Assembly (NCBI GenBank): GCA_946615525.1 | Contig: CAMOHW010000024.1 | Span: 1-9,595 of the forward strand | Length of the DNA stretch: 9,595 bases | Source of the DNA: an uncultured Clostridia bacterium | GTDB lineage: Bacteria > Bacillota > Clostridia > Oscillospirales > CAG-272 | Direction: 5' to 3' | In this document: positions 1-6,579 of the stretch, piece after piece | How the letters are laid out: the number at the start of each line of letters is the position of its first letter | How positions within the stretch are numbered: the first letter of the stretch is position 1 | The notes under the pieces: generated by a model | What the model was told of the DNA's origin: nothing | The model's database searches: none | The model's input: the letters and a program-made list of their open reading frames with translations, nothing else | Made by a program: the position numbers and the translations under genes

Positions 1-272
1 CTTTCGGGTGCGGGAGCGCCATTGCTTCCTCCTCGATGGCGACCGAAATGATTAAAGGTAAGCCGATTGACGAAGCACTCAAACTTTCCAACAAAGCGGT
101 GGTGGAGGCGCTGGACGGACTGCCGCCCCACAAACTGCACTGCTCGGTACTTGCCGAGGAAGCGGTGCGCGCCGCCGTGAAGGACTACTATGACAAACAC
201 GGCATTGCCTACGATCCCGACGAATTCTGCGCCGGCGATTGTGCCCATTGCCACGAGCACGACGAGCAATAA
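1..272 (+). CDS. nifU: Fe-S cluster assembly scaffold, NifU/IscU type (3' part only)
   Basis: The gene enters from outside the window; complete codons begin at base 3 and the TAA stop is at 270-272. About 89 residues are visible, so roughly the first 60 of a typical IscU-fold protein are missing, including the first cluster-ligand Cys. Seen directly: [11 protein letters not shown], which carries the second ligand Cys; an LPPHK motif matching the LPPxK segment; and [10 protein letters not shown], which carries the third ligand Cys followed by the amphipathic helix. Family knowledge: IscU/NifU scaffolds receive sulfur from a NifS/IscS cysteine desulfurase and build [2Fe-2S] or [4Fe-4S] clusters in the cytosol. 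The protein ends in a short acidic tail with three Cys and two His (bases 228-260), absent from E. coli IscU. A nifS-type gene probably lies upstream, but this cannot be seen. The family call is firm; the exact symbol (nifU or iscU) is conventional. Confidence 0.93.
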   Translation, partial: FGCGSAIASSSMATEMIKGKPIDEALKLSNKAVVEALDGLPPHKLHCSVLAEEAVRAAVKDYYDKHGIAYDPDEFCAGDCAHCHEHDEQ

Positions 273-285
273 AAAAGCGATCAAA

Positions 286-322
286 AAAGCCCTGTTCACG
301 GCGAACAGGGCTTTCTTTTTTT
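286..322. terminator. Bidirectional intrinsic terminator between nifU and dnaE
   Basis: A perfect 12-bp inverted repeat (AAAGCCCTGTTC at 286-297, GAACAGGGCTTT at 303-314) encloses a 5-nt loop. On the plus strand the stem is followed by a T run (316-322), so it can end the nifU transcript. On the minus strand the A run at 283-288 becomes a U-tract, with a second one from 271-276, so it can also end the murB-whiA-dnaE transcript. It lies 13 bases after the nifU stop and 10 bases beyond the dnaE stop, as expected for convergent genes sharing one terminator. Confidence 0.93.
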
Positions 323-332
323 CGATAACTTG

Positions 333-3300
333 TTATTTCAAAATTACATTTTCCTCTCCCAAAAGGGTGCGGAATTGAGAAAGCAGGTAGTCGCTCATGG
401 CAATGCCGCGGTGGTCAAAATCATATTGCTTGGTAGAGGCATCGTAAAAGACGACCGGAAAACCGCCCTCAAAGATCTCGGTCAGGTTTTCGGCTTTGCG
501 ATATTGCTCGCATTCCTTGTCCGGAACGCGCAAAAACAGGCGTTTGGGTGCCTGCGGTTTGGGGGTAGGTGCCGGTTTTTGCTCGGATTTTTCTACAACA
601 GGTACTTGCGAAGCAACTTTTTCTTTCTGAAAATCGGCGTTCTCGACCAGTTCTTCCAACGAGCCGACCAGCAGTTTCGGTGTTTCGTCATCCCGCACCG
701 AAAGTGCGCCCGAAACGAAGACCGCCTGATCCTTGCGCACCAGCGGAGCGATTGCCGAATAGACCGAGGAAAACGCCACGCATTCCATTTCGGCATACTG
801 ATCCTCCACCGTGAAGAACGCCATGCGCTCGCCGCCGCGGGTATTCTTGACCGAGATTGCCGTAATGATGCCGGCAATGCGGATGCGCAGACGGTCGGGC
901 AGATCGTTCTCTCCCGAAACGAATTTGGAAATGGGATCCGGCGAAAGCAGCTCCAGGTGGCGCGAGAAACTCTCCATCATAGAACCGGAGAAGAACATTC
1001 CGGCAACCTCGCGCTCCATCATCAATTTTTCACGCACGGTCAAGTCGGGCAGGGGCGGGTAGGTGAAGGCAGGCGCTTGATCGGCACCGAGCATGGAAAA
1101 CATATCCAGTTGCCCGGAAAGATTGTTTCTTCCCTTTTGCGCCGCCTGCTCCAAAAGCGTTTCGTTTGCCGCCAACAGACGACTGCGATAGACGCCGAGG
1201 CGATCAAAAGTTCCTGCTTTGATGAGCGACTCCACCATGCGGCGGTTGAGGTCCGCCGTAGGCATCCGGTTGACAAAATCCTCAAACGAGGCAAACTTGC
1301 CGTTCTTACGCTCGGCAAAAATATGGTTTAGGAACTGTTCACCCACATTTTTAATGGCAAGAAGTCCAAAACGAATGTCCTTGCCGTCCACCGAAAAGTC
1401 GGCGCGGCTCTCGTTGATGTCGGGAGGCAAAACGCGAATACCGCGTGCCGAACACTCGGAGATATACTCGGCAATTTTTGCCTGGTTGCCCAAAACGCTG
1501 GTCATCAGCGCGCAGAGATACTCGCGGGGATAGTGCTGTTTGAGGTAGGCGGTGCGGTAGGAGATGACCGCATAGGCGGCGGCATGAGATTTGTTGAACG
1601 CATAGTTTGCAAAACTTTCCATATCGGTAAAAAGTTTTGCGGCGGCATCCGCGTCAATGCCCCGTTCTTTGGCGCCGTTTACAAACGTTTCGCGCTCGGC
1701 AAGCAGGACGCTTGCTTTCTTTTTGGACATGGCGCGGCGAACCACATCGGCGTGCCCGAAGGTATAGCCCGCAAGTTCGCGGAAAATGCTCATAACCTGC
1801 TCCTGATAGACAATGACGCCATAGGTGGAAGACAGGATGGGCTCCAGTTCGGGAATGTCATAATGCACCTTTTCAGGGTGGTGACGCCCCTCGGTAAACC
1901 GCGGAATAAACTCCATGGGCCCCGGACGATAAAGCGCGATGGCGGCAATGATGTCCTCAAAGCGCTCCGGGCAAAGCGAAGTCAGCGTTTTCTGCATTCC
2001 GGCAGACTCCAACTGAAAGACGCCGCCGGTCTTGCCCGAGGAGATGAGCCGATAGGTTTCAACATCATCCATGGGCAGTTTTTCCAAATCAAAGTTTGGC
2101 TCATGCTCACGGATCTGTAGTTCGGCGTCGTGCAGAATGGTCAGATAGCGGAGCGCAAGAAAATCGAACTTCAAAAGTCCGAGGTGGGCAATGGTATCCA
2201 TATCAAACTGTGTGACCACCGTGCCGTTGCTGACGGCAAGAGGCACATAGCTGGAAACAGGTCGATCAGTAATGACCACGCCGGCGGCATGAACCGACAT
2301 ATTGCGCGGCATTCCCTCCAGCGCCATAGCGGTATCCACCAGGCGGCGCACCTGCGCGGAGTTTTGGTAGAGTTCCTGCAATTCCTTCTCTTTGAGAGCA
2401 GCGGAAATGGTAATGTTCAGTTCCTGCGGCACTGCTTTGGCAACCACATCCACCTCGGCATAGGGCATACCGAGCGCACGGCCGACGTCCCGGATCGCGG
2501 CACGCGCCGCCATAGTTCCAAATGTAATGATTTGCGAAACGTGATCCTTACCGTAGCGTTCGGCAACATAATCAATTACCTCGTCGCGGCGGTTGTAGCA
2601 AAAGTCCATATCAATATCCGGCATACTGACGCGCTCGGGGTTGAGAAAACGCTCGAAAAGCAGGTCATATTTGAGAGGATCCACATCGGTAATGCCAAGC
2701 GAGAAGGCAACCAGACTCCCCGCGCCCGAACCACGTCCGGGGCCGACCGGAATATCGCGGGAGCGCGCAAAGGAAACATAGTCCTGCACAATCAAAAAAT
2801 AGTCGGCATATCCCATAGAATTGATGACCGAAAGTTCGTAGTCCAGCCGTTCGCGGTATTCGGTTTCGGAATGGCCGCCAAAAACGATTTTCCCGTTGGA
2901 AACGCGTCCGGCAAAACCGCGCAGGGCAAGGTCGCGCAAATATGCCTCGGCGCTCTCGCCGGCGGGAACCGGAAACTTGGGCAGATAGGTGGTGGAAAAG
3001 TCAAACTCCAACTCGCAACGGTCGGCAATTTTGACCGTGTTCTCCAACGCCTCGGGATAGTCGCCCAAAACCGCCGCCATTTCTTCCCCGGTTTTCAGGT
3101 AAAACTCGTCGGTTGCAAACGCCTCGGGGCGTCCGGCATCCACGGTGGTGTTGGTTTGAATGCACATCAATACCGCTTGCGTGTCGGCGTCACGACGGCG
3201 CAGGTAGTGGCAATCGTTGGTCGCCACCAGAGGCAGGCCGCATTTTTTTGCAAGTTCTGCCAACATGGGCACCATATTTTTTTGTTCCGGCAGACCATGG

Positions 3301-3830
3301 TTCTGTAATTCGATATAGAAATGGTCTTTCCCAAACATTTGGGCATAGCGGTTTGCCGTTTTTTCGGCCTCCGAAAAATCGCCTTTTGCAAGCAATTTCG
3401 GAATCCTTCCGCCCAGGCAAGCCGAAAGCGCGATCAATCCCTCGGAATGGGTGCGGAGCAGTTCTTCGTCCACCCGCGGTTTGTTGTAAAAGCCCTCGGT
3501 AAAGGAGAGCGACACCATTTCGCACAGGTTGCGGTAGCCGGTCTCGTTTTCGCAGAGCAGGACCAGGTGGTCGGCATACCCTTCACCGGTATTGGTTTTG
3601 GAAAAGCGCGAGCCGGTGGCAACATAGACCTCGCACCCGATAATGGGTTTGATCCCCTCGGCGCGGCAGGCCTGCCAAAAGGCAACGGCGCCAAACATGA
3701 CCCCGTGATCGGTGATGGCAACGGCGTTTTGCCCGACCTCTTTGACGCGCTTCGGAATATCCGAAACACGACAAGCACCGTCGAGCAGACTGTATTCGCT
3801 ATGCAGATGCAGATGCACAAAACCGCTCAT
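333..3830 (-). CDS. dnaE: DNA polymerase III subunit alpha, DnaE
   Basis: 1165 aa, a normal length for a Clostridia DnaE. The start is the ATG at 3830: it gives the family N-terminus MSGFVHLHLHSEYS and has AAAGGAG (3839-3845) 8 nt upstream. A longer reading to 3938 overlaps whiA and lacks homology. Domains: PHP (residues about 5-210, with H8-x-H10, TDHG at 40-43, GCE at 65-67, DCH at 206-208); palm/catalytic region with GPGRGSGAGS (363-372), PDIDMDF (404-410, catalytic D405 and D407) and KFDF (554-557, third Asp D556); OB fold about 981-1063; a Pro/Lys-rich linker about 1081-1096; and a small C-terminal alpha/beta domain to the end. E. coli DnaE has Arg where this protein has H8, so the PHP metal site here looks intact and could support proofreading (inference). 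Last gene of the murB-whiA-dnaE operon, 28 nt after whiA. In Firmicutes DnaE works beside PolC in chromosome replication; whether PolC is present cannot be seen. Confidence 0.98.
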   Translation of the reverse strand: MSGFVHLHLHSEYSLLDGACRVSDIPKRVKEVGQNAVAITDHGVMFGAVAFWQACRAEGIKPIIGCEVYVATGSRFSKTNTGEGYADHLVLLCENETGYRNLCEMVSLSFTEGFYNKPRVDEELLRTHSEGLIALSACLGGRIPKLLAKGDFSEAEKTANRYAQMFGKDHFYIELQNHGLPEQKNMVPMLAELAKKCGLPLVATNDCHYLRRRDADTQAVLMCIQTNTTVDAGRPEAFATDEFYLKTGEEMAAVLGDYPEALENTVKIADRCELEFDFSTTYLPKFPVPAGESAEAYLRDLALRGFAGRVSNGKIVFGGHSETEYRERLDYELSVINSMGYADYFLIVQDYVSFARSRDIPVGPGRGSGAGSLVAFSLGITDVDPLKYDLLFERFLNPERVSMPDIDMDFCYNRRDEVIDYVAERYGKDHVSQIITFGTMAARAAIRDVGRALGMPYAEVDVVAKAVPQELNITISAALKEKELQELYQNSAQVRRLVDTAMALEGMPRNMSVHAAGVVITDRPVSSYVPLAVSNGTVVTQFDMDTIAHLGLLKFDFLALRYLTILHDAELQIREHEPNFDLEKLPMDDVETYRLISSGKTGGVFQLESAGMQKTLTSLCPERFEDIIAAIALYRPGPMEFIPRFTEGRHHPEKVHYDIPELEPILSSTYGVIVYQEQVMSIFRELAGYTFGHADVVRRAMSKKKASVLLAERETFVNGAKERGIDADAAAKLFTDMESFANYAFNKSHAAAYAVISYRTAYLKQHYPREYLCALMTSVLGNQAKIAEYISECSARGIRVLPPDINESRADFSVDGKDIRFGLLAIKNVGEQFLNHIFAERKNGKFASFEDFVNRMPTADLNRRMVESLIKAGTFDRLGVYRSRLLAANETLLEQAAQKGRNNLSGQLDMFSMLGADQAPAFTYPPLPDLTVREKLMMEREVAGMFFSGSMMESFSRHLELLSPDPISKFVSGENDLPDRLRIRIAGIITAISVKNTRGGERMAFFTVEDQYAEMECVAFSSVYSAIAPLVRKDQAVFVSGALSVRDDETPKLLVGSLEELVENADFQKEKVASQVPVVEKSEQKPAPTPKPQAPKRLFLRVPDKECEQYRKAENLTEIFEGGFPVVFYDASTKQYDFDHRGIAMSDYLLSQFRTLLGEENVILK

Positions 3831-3858
3831 GGTTCGCGCTCCTTTCGTTTTTTCGTTT

Positions 3859-4746
3859 TCATTCCGCCGCGTCCAAAAGCCGGCGCAGGCGGTGGTTGAG
3901 CCCTGACTTGGTAATGGGAGGGTTGTGCAAGAGGGCAAGCTCGTCCAACGAGGAGTCGGGATTTTCCAGACGCAGTCTTGCCGTTTCGCGCAGTTCTTCG
4001 GTCAGATTACCGAGTTTTCCGGTTTCCTGCAAGCGCGTAATTGCTGCCACCTGCCGTGCGGATGCCGAAACGGTGCGTTCCAGATTGCGCGTTTCGCAGT
4101 TGGTCACGCGATTTTCGTAACTGCGAATGTCGTGCATAATGCGCGCGTTCATCATTTCAAAGGTTTTGCGCTGGGCGCCCATCATGGTCAGCAGGTCCTC
4201 CACCGAGCCGGCTTTTTTGAAATAAAAGCCCACGCGGTTTTGGCGTGTCACGCGCCCGGCCGGGTAGCCGATCTCCTCAAAAAACGCCGAAACGACCGCT
4301 TCGCAGGCAGACGGGATAAGAAATTCCATGTGGATCGCCTTTTGCAGATCGTTGATGGTCCCCGAGGAAAGGAACATTCCGCGCAGAAACGCCGCGTTGC
4401 ATTCCTCGCAACGGCTGCCGAAAACTGCCGAAAGGTCGTCCGCCGATTTGCTTTGCAAATGTTCCAAAAGGCGGCGGAACGAGGGGGAGGCAAAGAGGAC
4501 TTCTTCATAATATTTTCCGCAAAAGCCGGTGCGGCGGCGCTCCGGCTCTTTGGAGAACTGAACGCGCAATTCTTCGGCGGCAAGATCGGCGGTTGCGGCA
4601 TCGCGGAAGCGGGTGATCGTTTCTCCTTTCCCGTCCGGCGCAGGAAACGCGGCAAGGAAAAGCCCGCAAATCAAACACCGCCGGCAACAGTTCTTTTTGA
4701 CCGGCACCGATAAGAGATCGGTGCGAACGGTATCCGCAAATGACAT
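3859..4746 (-). CDS. whiA: DNA-binding protein WhiA
   Basis: 295 aa, close to the usual length of about 300. The ATG at 4746 has AGGAGG (4754-4759) 7 nt upstream and gives MSFADTVRTDLL; the open frame continues to 4812 but without a good start site. The N-terminal half is the LAGLIDADG-homing-endonuclease-like domain that has lost nuclease activity in this family: KKNCCRRC at 18-24 and CNAAFLRGMFLSSGTIND at 116-133. Then come NCETRNLERTV (216-226) and the C-terminal helix-turn-helix, LTEELRETARLRLENPDSS (248-266) and NPPITKSGLNHRLRRL (275-290), all family hallmarks. Family knowledge: WhiA controls sporulation-associated septation in Streptomyces and affects cell division and chromosome segregation in Bacillus subtilis. 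It sits between murB and dnaE in one operon; the usual rapZ and yvcK neighbours are missing. The N-domain is unusually rich in Cys (C20, C21, C24, C27, C76, C113, C116). Confidence 0.97.
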   Translation of the reverse strand: MSFADTVRTDLLSVPVKKNCCRRCLICGLFLAAFPAPDGKGETITRFRDAATADLAAEELRVQFSKEPERRRTGFCGKYYEEVLFASPSFRRLLEHLQSKSADDLSAVFGSRCEECNAAFLRGMFLSSGTINDLQKAIHMEFLIPSACEAVVSAFFEEIGYPAGRVTRQNRVGFYFKKAGSVEDLLTMMGAQRKTFEMMNARIMHDIRSYENRVTNCETRNLERTVSASARQVAAITRLQETGKLGNLTEELRETARLRLENPDSSLDELALLHNPPITKSGLNHRLRRLLDAAE

Positions 4747-4769
4747 GGTTTTTCCTCCTTTTTCCTTTA

Positions 4770-4783
4770 TTTTTGCGCAAAAA
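4770..4783. repeat. Perfect 14-bp palindrome in the murB-whiA gap
   Basis: TTTTTGCGCAAAAA is exactly self-complementary. It lies in the 62-nt gap between the murB stop and the whiA start, centred about 30 bases upstream of the whiA ATG and just upstream of its Shine-Dalgarno. With no loop it would fold poorly as an RNA hairpin, so a protein-binding site is likelier than a terminator. It could also be chance in a T/A-rich gap. It does not contain the GACAC-type motif reported for Streptomyces WhiA. Confidence 0.35.
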
Positions 4784-4808
4784 GTGCCGATTTTCGCATA
4801 TACGTCCT

Positions 4809-5714
4809 TCAAATTTTGCCAAAAATGCGAATTTCGGGTTCCAACAGGATCCCGGTCTTTGCAAACACGGTTTCCCGGATTTTCTTCATCAATTCAACGA
4901 CATCTTTTGCCGTTGCGCCGCCGCGGTTGACGATGAATCCCGCGTGCTTTTCCGAAACAGTCGCGCCGCCTACCGACAGCCCTTTGAGTCCGCAGGCGTC
5001 GATCAGTTCGGCGGCAGAACCCTTTGCGGGTCGTTTGAACGCACTGCCCGCGCCGGCTTCACCGATGGGTTGCTTTTGGCGGCGCAAAGCAAGGTTTTCG
5101 GATATTCTTTGCCGAATGGCATTGGGATCTCCGCTTTGCAAACGAATGTGCGCTCCCAAAATGATCATTTCCGGATGCGTTGTGAAAACACTTGTGCGGT
5201 ATCCGAAAGCGTGCTCGGGGCCGAGTAATTTGCCACAGGTATCGGTCTTTGCGTCATAGTATGCGGTTTCTACTATCACATCCGCCATTTCGCCGCCGTG
5301 TGCGCCGGCGTTCATATAGACCGCGCCGCCCACCGTTCCCGGAATGCCGCAGGCAAACTCCAATCCCGAAAGCCCTCGCGTGGCGGCGCGACGGGAAAGC
5401 ACCGGAAGTCCGACACCGCTCTCGGCAAAAAAGCCGTCCGGCTCGTCGGCAACCGCGTTCATTCCTTTGGTGAAAAGGACTGCGCCGCACAACCCTTCGT
5501 CGGGGAACAGCAAATTGCTCCCGTTGCCCACAAGGAAATACGGAACATTTTCTTTGCGGCAAAGGCGGAGGGCAATTAAAAGTTGCTCCACTGTTTTGGG
5601 AAAAACGGCAAAATCGGCATTTCCGCCGATATGAAAGGTGGAAAGGGGTGCAAGCGGACAATCTTTTCGGAAGGGGATCTCGTCAATAGCCAATAGTTTT
5701 TCCAACAAGGTCAC
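4809..5714 (-). CDS. murB: UDP-N-acetylenolpyruvoylglucosamine reductase MurB
   Basis: 301 aa, the usual size for a type II MurB. It reduces UDP-GlcNAc-enolpyruvate to UDP-MurNAc using NADPH and bound FAD, the second committed cytosolic step of peptidoglycan precursor synthesis. Seen: PLSTFHIGG (23-31); the FAD-binding GNGSNLL (63-69); GIPGTVGGAVYMNAGAHGGE (123-142); YRTS (172-175); AGSAFKRP (222-229) with the predicted catalytic acid S224; and the C-terminal LEPEIR (291-296), which carries the conserved catalytic Glu. The preferred start is the GTG at 5714, 8 nt after GAGGGGG. Another in-frame GTG at 5723 would overlap that Shine-Dalgarno, and the open frame to 5891 crosses the promoter region and is non-coding. 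First gene of the leftward operon, with a strong promoter at 5752-5780. In related genomes murB is commonly followed by rapZ and yvcK before whiA; here whiA follows directly after 62 nt. Confidence 0.97.
   Translation of the reverse strand: MTLLEKLLAIDEIPFRKDCPLAPLSTFHIGGNADFAVFPKTVEQLLIALRLCRKENVPYFLVGNGSNLLFPDEGLCGAVLFTKGMNAVADEPDGFFAESGVGLPVLSRRAATRGLSGLEFACGIPGTVGGAVYMNAGAHGGEMADVIVETAYYDAKTDTCGKLLGPEHAFGYRTSVFTTHPEMIILGAHIRLQSGDPNAIRQRISENLALRRQKQPIGEAGAGSAFKRPAKGSAAELIDACGLKGLSVGGATVSEKHAGFIVNRGGATAKDVVELMKKIRETVFAKTGILLEPEIRIFGKI
4814..4825 (+). repeat. TTTTGCCAAAA element, copy in the murB 3' end
   Basis: TTTTGCCAAAAA matches the first 11 bases of the two elements in the murB-coaE intergenic region. 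This copy lies over the last codons of murB (Phe-Gly-Lys-Ile), about 70 bases upstream of whiA, so coding can fully account for it. It is listed only because the same string recurs twice in the divergent promoter region. Confidence 0.25.
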
Positions 5715-5722
5715 CGGCTTCA

Positions 5723-5729
5723 CCCCCTC
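5723..5729 (-). promoter_or_regulatory. Ribosome binding site deciding the murB start
   Basis: On the minus strand GAGGGGG is followed after 8 nt by GTG (5714-5712). That is the best spacing available and favours the 301-residue MurB over the GTG nine bases upstream, which overlaps the site itself. Confidence 0.75.
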
Positions 5730-5751
5730 GTTCGATTGTATGGTTATTATT

Positions 5752-5780
5752 ATTATACTCTTGATTGCGCCGAATTGCAA
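5752..5780 (-). promoter_or_regulatory. Sigma-A-type promoter of the murB-whiA-dnaE operon
   Basis: Read on the minus strand: -35 TTGCAA (5780-5775), a 17-bp spacer, and a perfect -10 TATAAT (5757-5752). Transcription would start near 5745, giving a leader of about 30 nt before the GTG of murB. No other good promoter was found in front of whiA or dnaE, so all three genes are probably transcribed from here. Confidence 0.85.
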
Positions 5781-5808
5781 TAGCATTTTTTCGGAACTCT
5801 TTTTGGTT

Positions 5809-5820
5809 TTTTGCCAAAAT
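5809..5820 (+). repeat. TTTTGCCAAAAT element, copy 1 between divergent promoters
   Basis: This near-palindromic 12-mer (inner TTTTG/CAAAA arms) is repeated exactly at 5897-5908. Copy 1 lies 13 bases upstream of the coaE -35 and 28 bases beyond the murB -35. Such a position would suit a regulator acting on one or both promoters. Its TTTTGG half-site at 5801-5806 also pairs with CCAAAA at 5814-5819. The sequence is AT-rich, so chance recurrence is possible. Confidence 0.35.
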
Positions 5821-5833
5821 TTCCTTTTTGCCC

Positions 5834-5861
5834 TTGAAAAGAGCCGAAAATAGTGTATAAT
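5834..5861 (+). promoter_or_regulatory. Sigma-A-type promoter of the coaE operon
   Basis: -35 TTGAAA (5834-5839), a 16-bp spacer, and a perfect -10 TATAAT (5856-5861). Transcription would start near 5868, giving a leader of about 60 nt. It is divergent from the murB promoter, with 53 bases between the two -35 boxes. Confidence 0.85.
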
Positions 5862-5896
5862 ATAGAATAGATTAGTATGGGCAGAAAGCAAAAGAC

Positions 5897-5908
5897 TTTT
5901 GCCAAAAT
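5897..5908 (+). repeat. TTTTGCCAAAAT element, copy 2 in the coaE leader
   Basis: Exact repeat of the 12-mer at 5809-5820. This copy lies about 30 bases downstream of the predicted coaE transcription start and 8 bases before the Shine-Dalgarno. A bound protein here could block transcription; together the two copies bracket the promoter at a centre-to-centre distance of 88 bp. A functional role is inferred only from repetition and position. Confidence 0.35.
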
Positions 5909-5916
5909 ATTCAAAA

Positions 5917-5923
5917 GAGGAGG
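5917..5923 (+). promoter_or_regulatory. Ribosome binding site deciding the coaE start
   Basis: A perfect GAGGAGG stands 6 nt before the ATG at 5930 and only 3 nt before the adjacent in-frame GTG at 5927. The ATG is therefore the better start. Confidence 0.8.
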
Positions 5924-5929
5924 TGCGTG

Positions 5930-6544
5930 ATGATCGTTATCGGTTTGACCGGACCCACAGGCGCGGGAAAAAGCACCGTTCGGGAACTGTTTGCTGCCTA
6001 CGGCATTCCCGGCATTGACGCCGATGCGGTTTATGGTGAGCTGATCCTTCCACCCTCCCGTTGCCTGGACGAGCTGACGCGCATTTTCGGCAATTCGATC
6101 CTCCTGCCGGACGGAACGCTTGACAGAGGAGCGCTTGCCAAGAAGGTGTTTTCCAATGCCGACGCGCGCGCCATGCTCAACGCGGTTGCCCACCGGCACA
6201 TTATGAAGGAGATCCGCCACCGGATCAAAAAGCTGGAAAACGAGGGCGCTCCCGCCGTGGTGCTGGACGCTCCGCAACTCTTTGAAGCGAACGCACAAAA
6301 GGACTGCGACGCCATAGTCGCCGTTCTGGCAAATCCCGATTTTCGTCTTGCCCGCATTTCCTCACGCGACGGGCTTTCCAAAGAGGATGTGCTTGCCCGC
6401 ATGGACGCGCAGCTGCAGGAAGATTTTTTCCGCGCCAACGCCGACTACATTTTGGAAAATGACTCATCCCCCGAAAAGCTGGTCCCCGCAGTGGAACAGA
6501 TCTTACGATCCTTGCATATTCCGTTTACACCCCGCGCAAACTGA
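5930..6544 (+). CDS. coaE: Dephospho-CoA kinase CoaE
   Basis: 204 aa, normal for CoaE. It phosphorylates the ribose 3'-OH of dephospho-CoA with ATP, the last step of coenzyme A synthesis, in the cytosol. Seen: P-loop GPTGAGKST (8-16), IDAD (29-32), the LNAVAHRH helix segment (83-90), the Walker-B-like VLDAPQLFE (111-119), the lid region RDGLSKEDVLARM (146-158) and NDSS near the C-terminus (178-181). It departs slightly from the common consensus: the family P-loop is usually GIGSGKS rather than PTGAGKS, and the segment usually reading LNxxxHP has Arg in place of Pro. The overall order and spacing of motifs still fit CoaE better than other P-loop kinases. First gene of the rightward operon, with its own promoter and a strong Shine-Dalgarno; the aminopeptidase gene follows after 35 nt. 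Confidence 0.93.
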   Translation: MIVIGLTGPTGAGKSTVRELFAAYGIPGIDADAVYGELILPPSRCLDELTRIFGNSILLPDGTLDRGALAKKVFSNADARAMLNAVAHRHIMKEIRHRIKKLENEGAPAVVLDAPQLFEANAQKDCDAIVAVLANPDFRLARISSRDGLSKEDVLARMDAQLQEDFFRANADYILENDSSPEKLVPAVEQILRSLHIPFTPRAN

Positions 6545-6554
6545 CCTCTATAAA
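6524..6554 (+). promoter_or_regulatory. Possible internal promoter before the aminopeptidase gene
   Basis: TTTACA (6524-6529) and TATAAA (6549-6554) each match the consensus at five of six positions, but the 19-bp spacer is long. The start site would fall near 6561, just before the Shine-Dalgarno at 6566-6571. It straddles the end of coaE and could raise expression of the downstream genes. Weakly supported. Confidence 0.3.
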
Positions 6555-6579
6555 ACCAATTCAAAAAGGAGAATTGACC

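Noticed and set aside
190..378. A 62-codon plus-strand open frame overlapping the nifU end and the terminator.
   Set aside because: It runs through the terminator hairpin in another frame and has no SD or recognisable content.
1081..1100. DnaE C-terminal linker and small domain (residues about 1081-1165) as a novel fusion.
   Set aside because: As I recall, a Pro/Lys-rich linker followed by a small alpha/beta domain is common in Firmicutes DnaE, so it is not unusual here.
2130..3308. A 392-codon plus-strand open frame opposite dnaE (and others at 330-1331 and 1533-2120).
   Set aside because: Codon-aligned shadows of dnaE; the sense strand carries full DnaE homology with catalytic residues, and the antisense readings show no recognisable family.
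3831..3938. N-terminal extension of dnaE to a start at 3938.
   Set aside because: The extra 36 residues overlap whiA and match nothing in DnaE; the ATG at 3830 has a good SD and the conserved N-terminus.
3925..4713. A 262-codon plus-strand open frame opposite whiA.
   Set aside because: Codon-aligned shadow of whiA with no SD and no recognisable protein family.
4747..4808. A possible separate whiA promoter in the murB-whiA gap.
   Set aside because: TATATG with a poor upstream box is the best candidate; it is too weak to report as a promoter in a co-directional gap of 62 nt.
5715..5891. N-terminal extension of murB toward 5891.
   Set aside because: It would translate across both promoters; the GTG at 5714 has a well-spaced SD and gives the normal MurB length.
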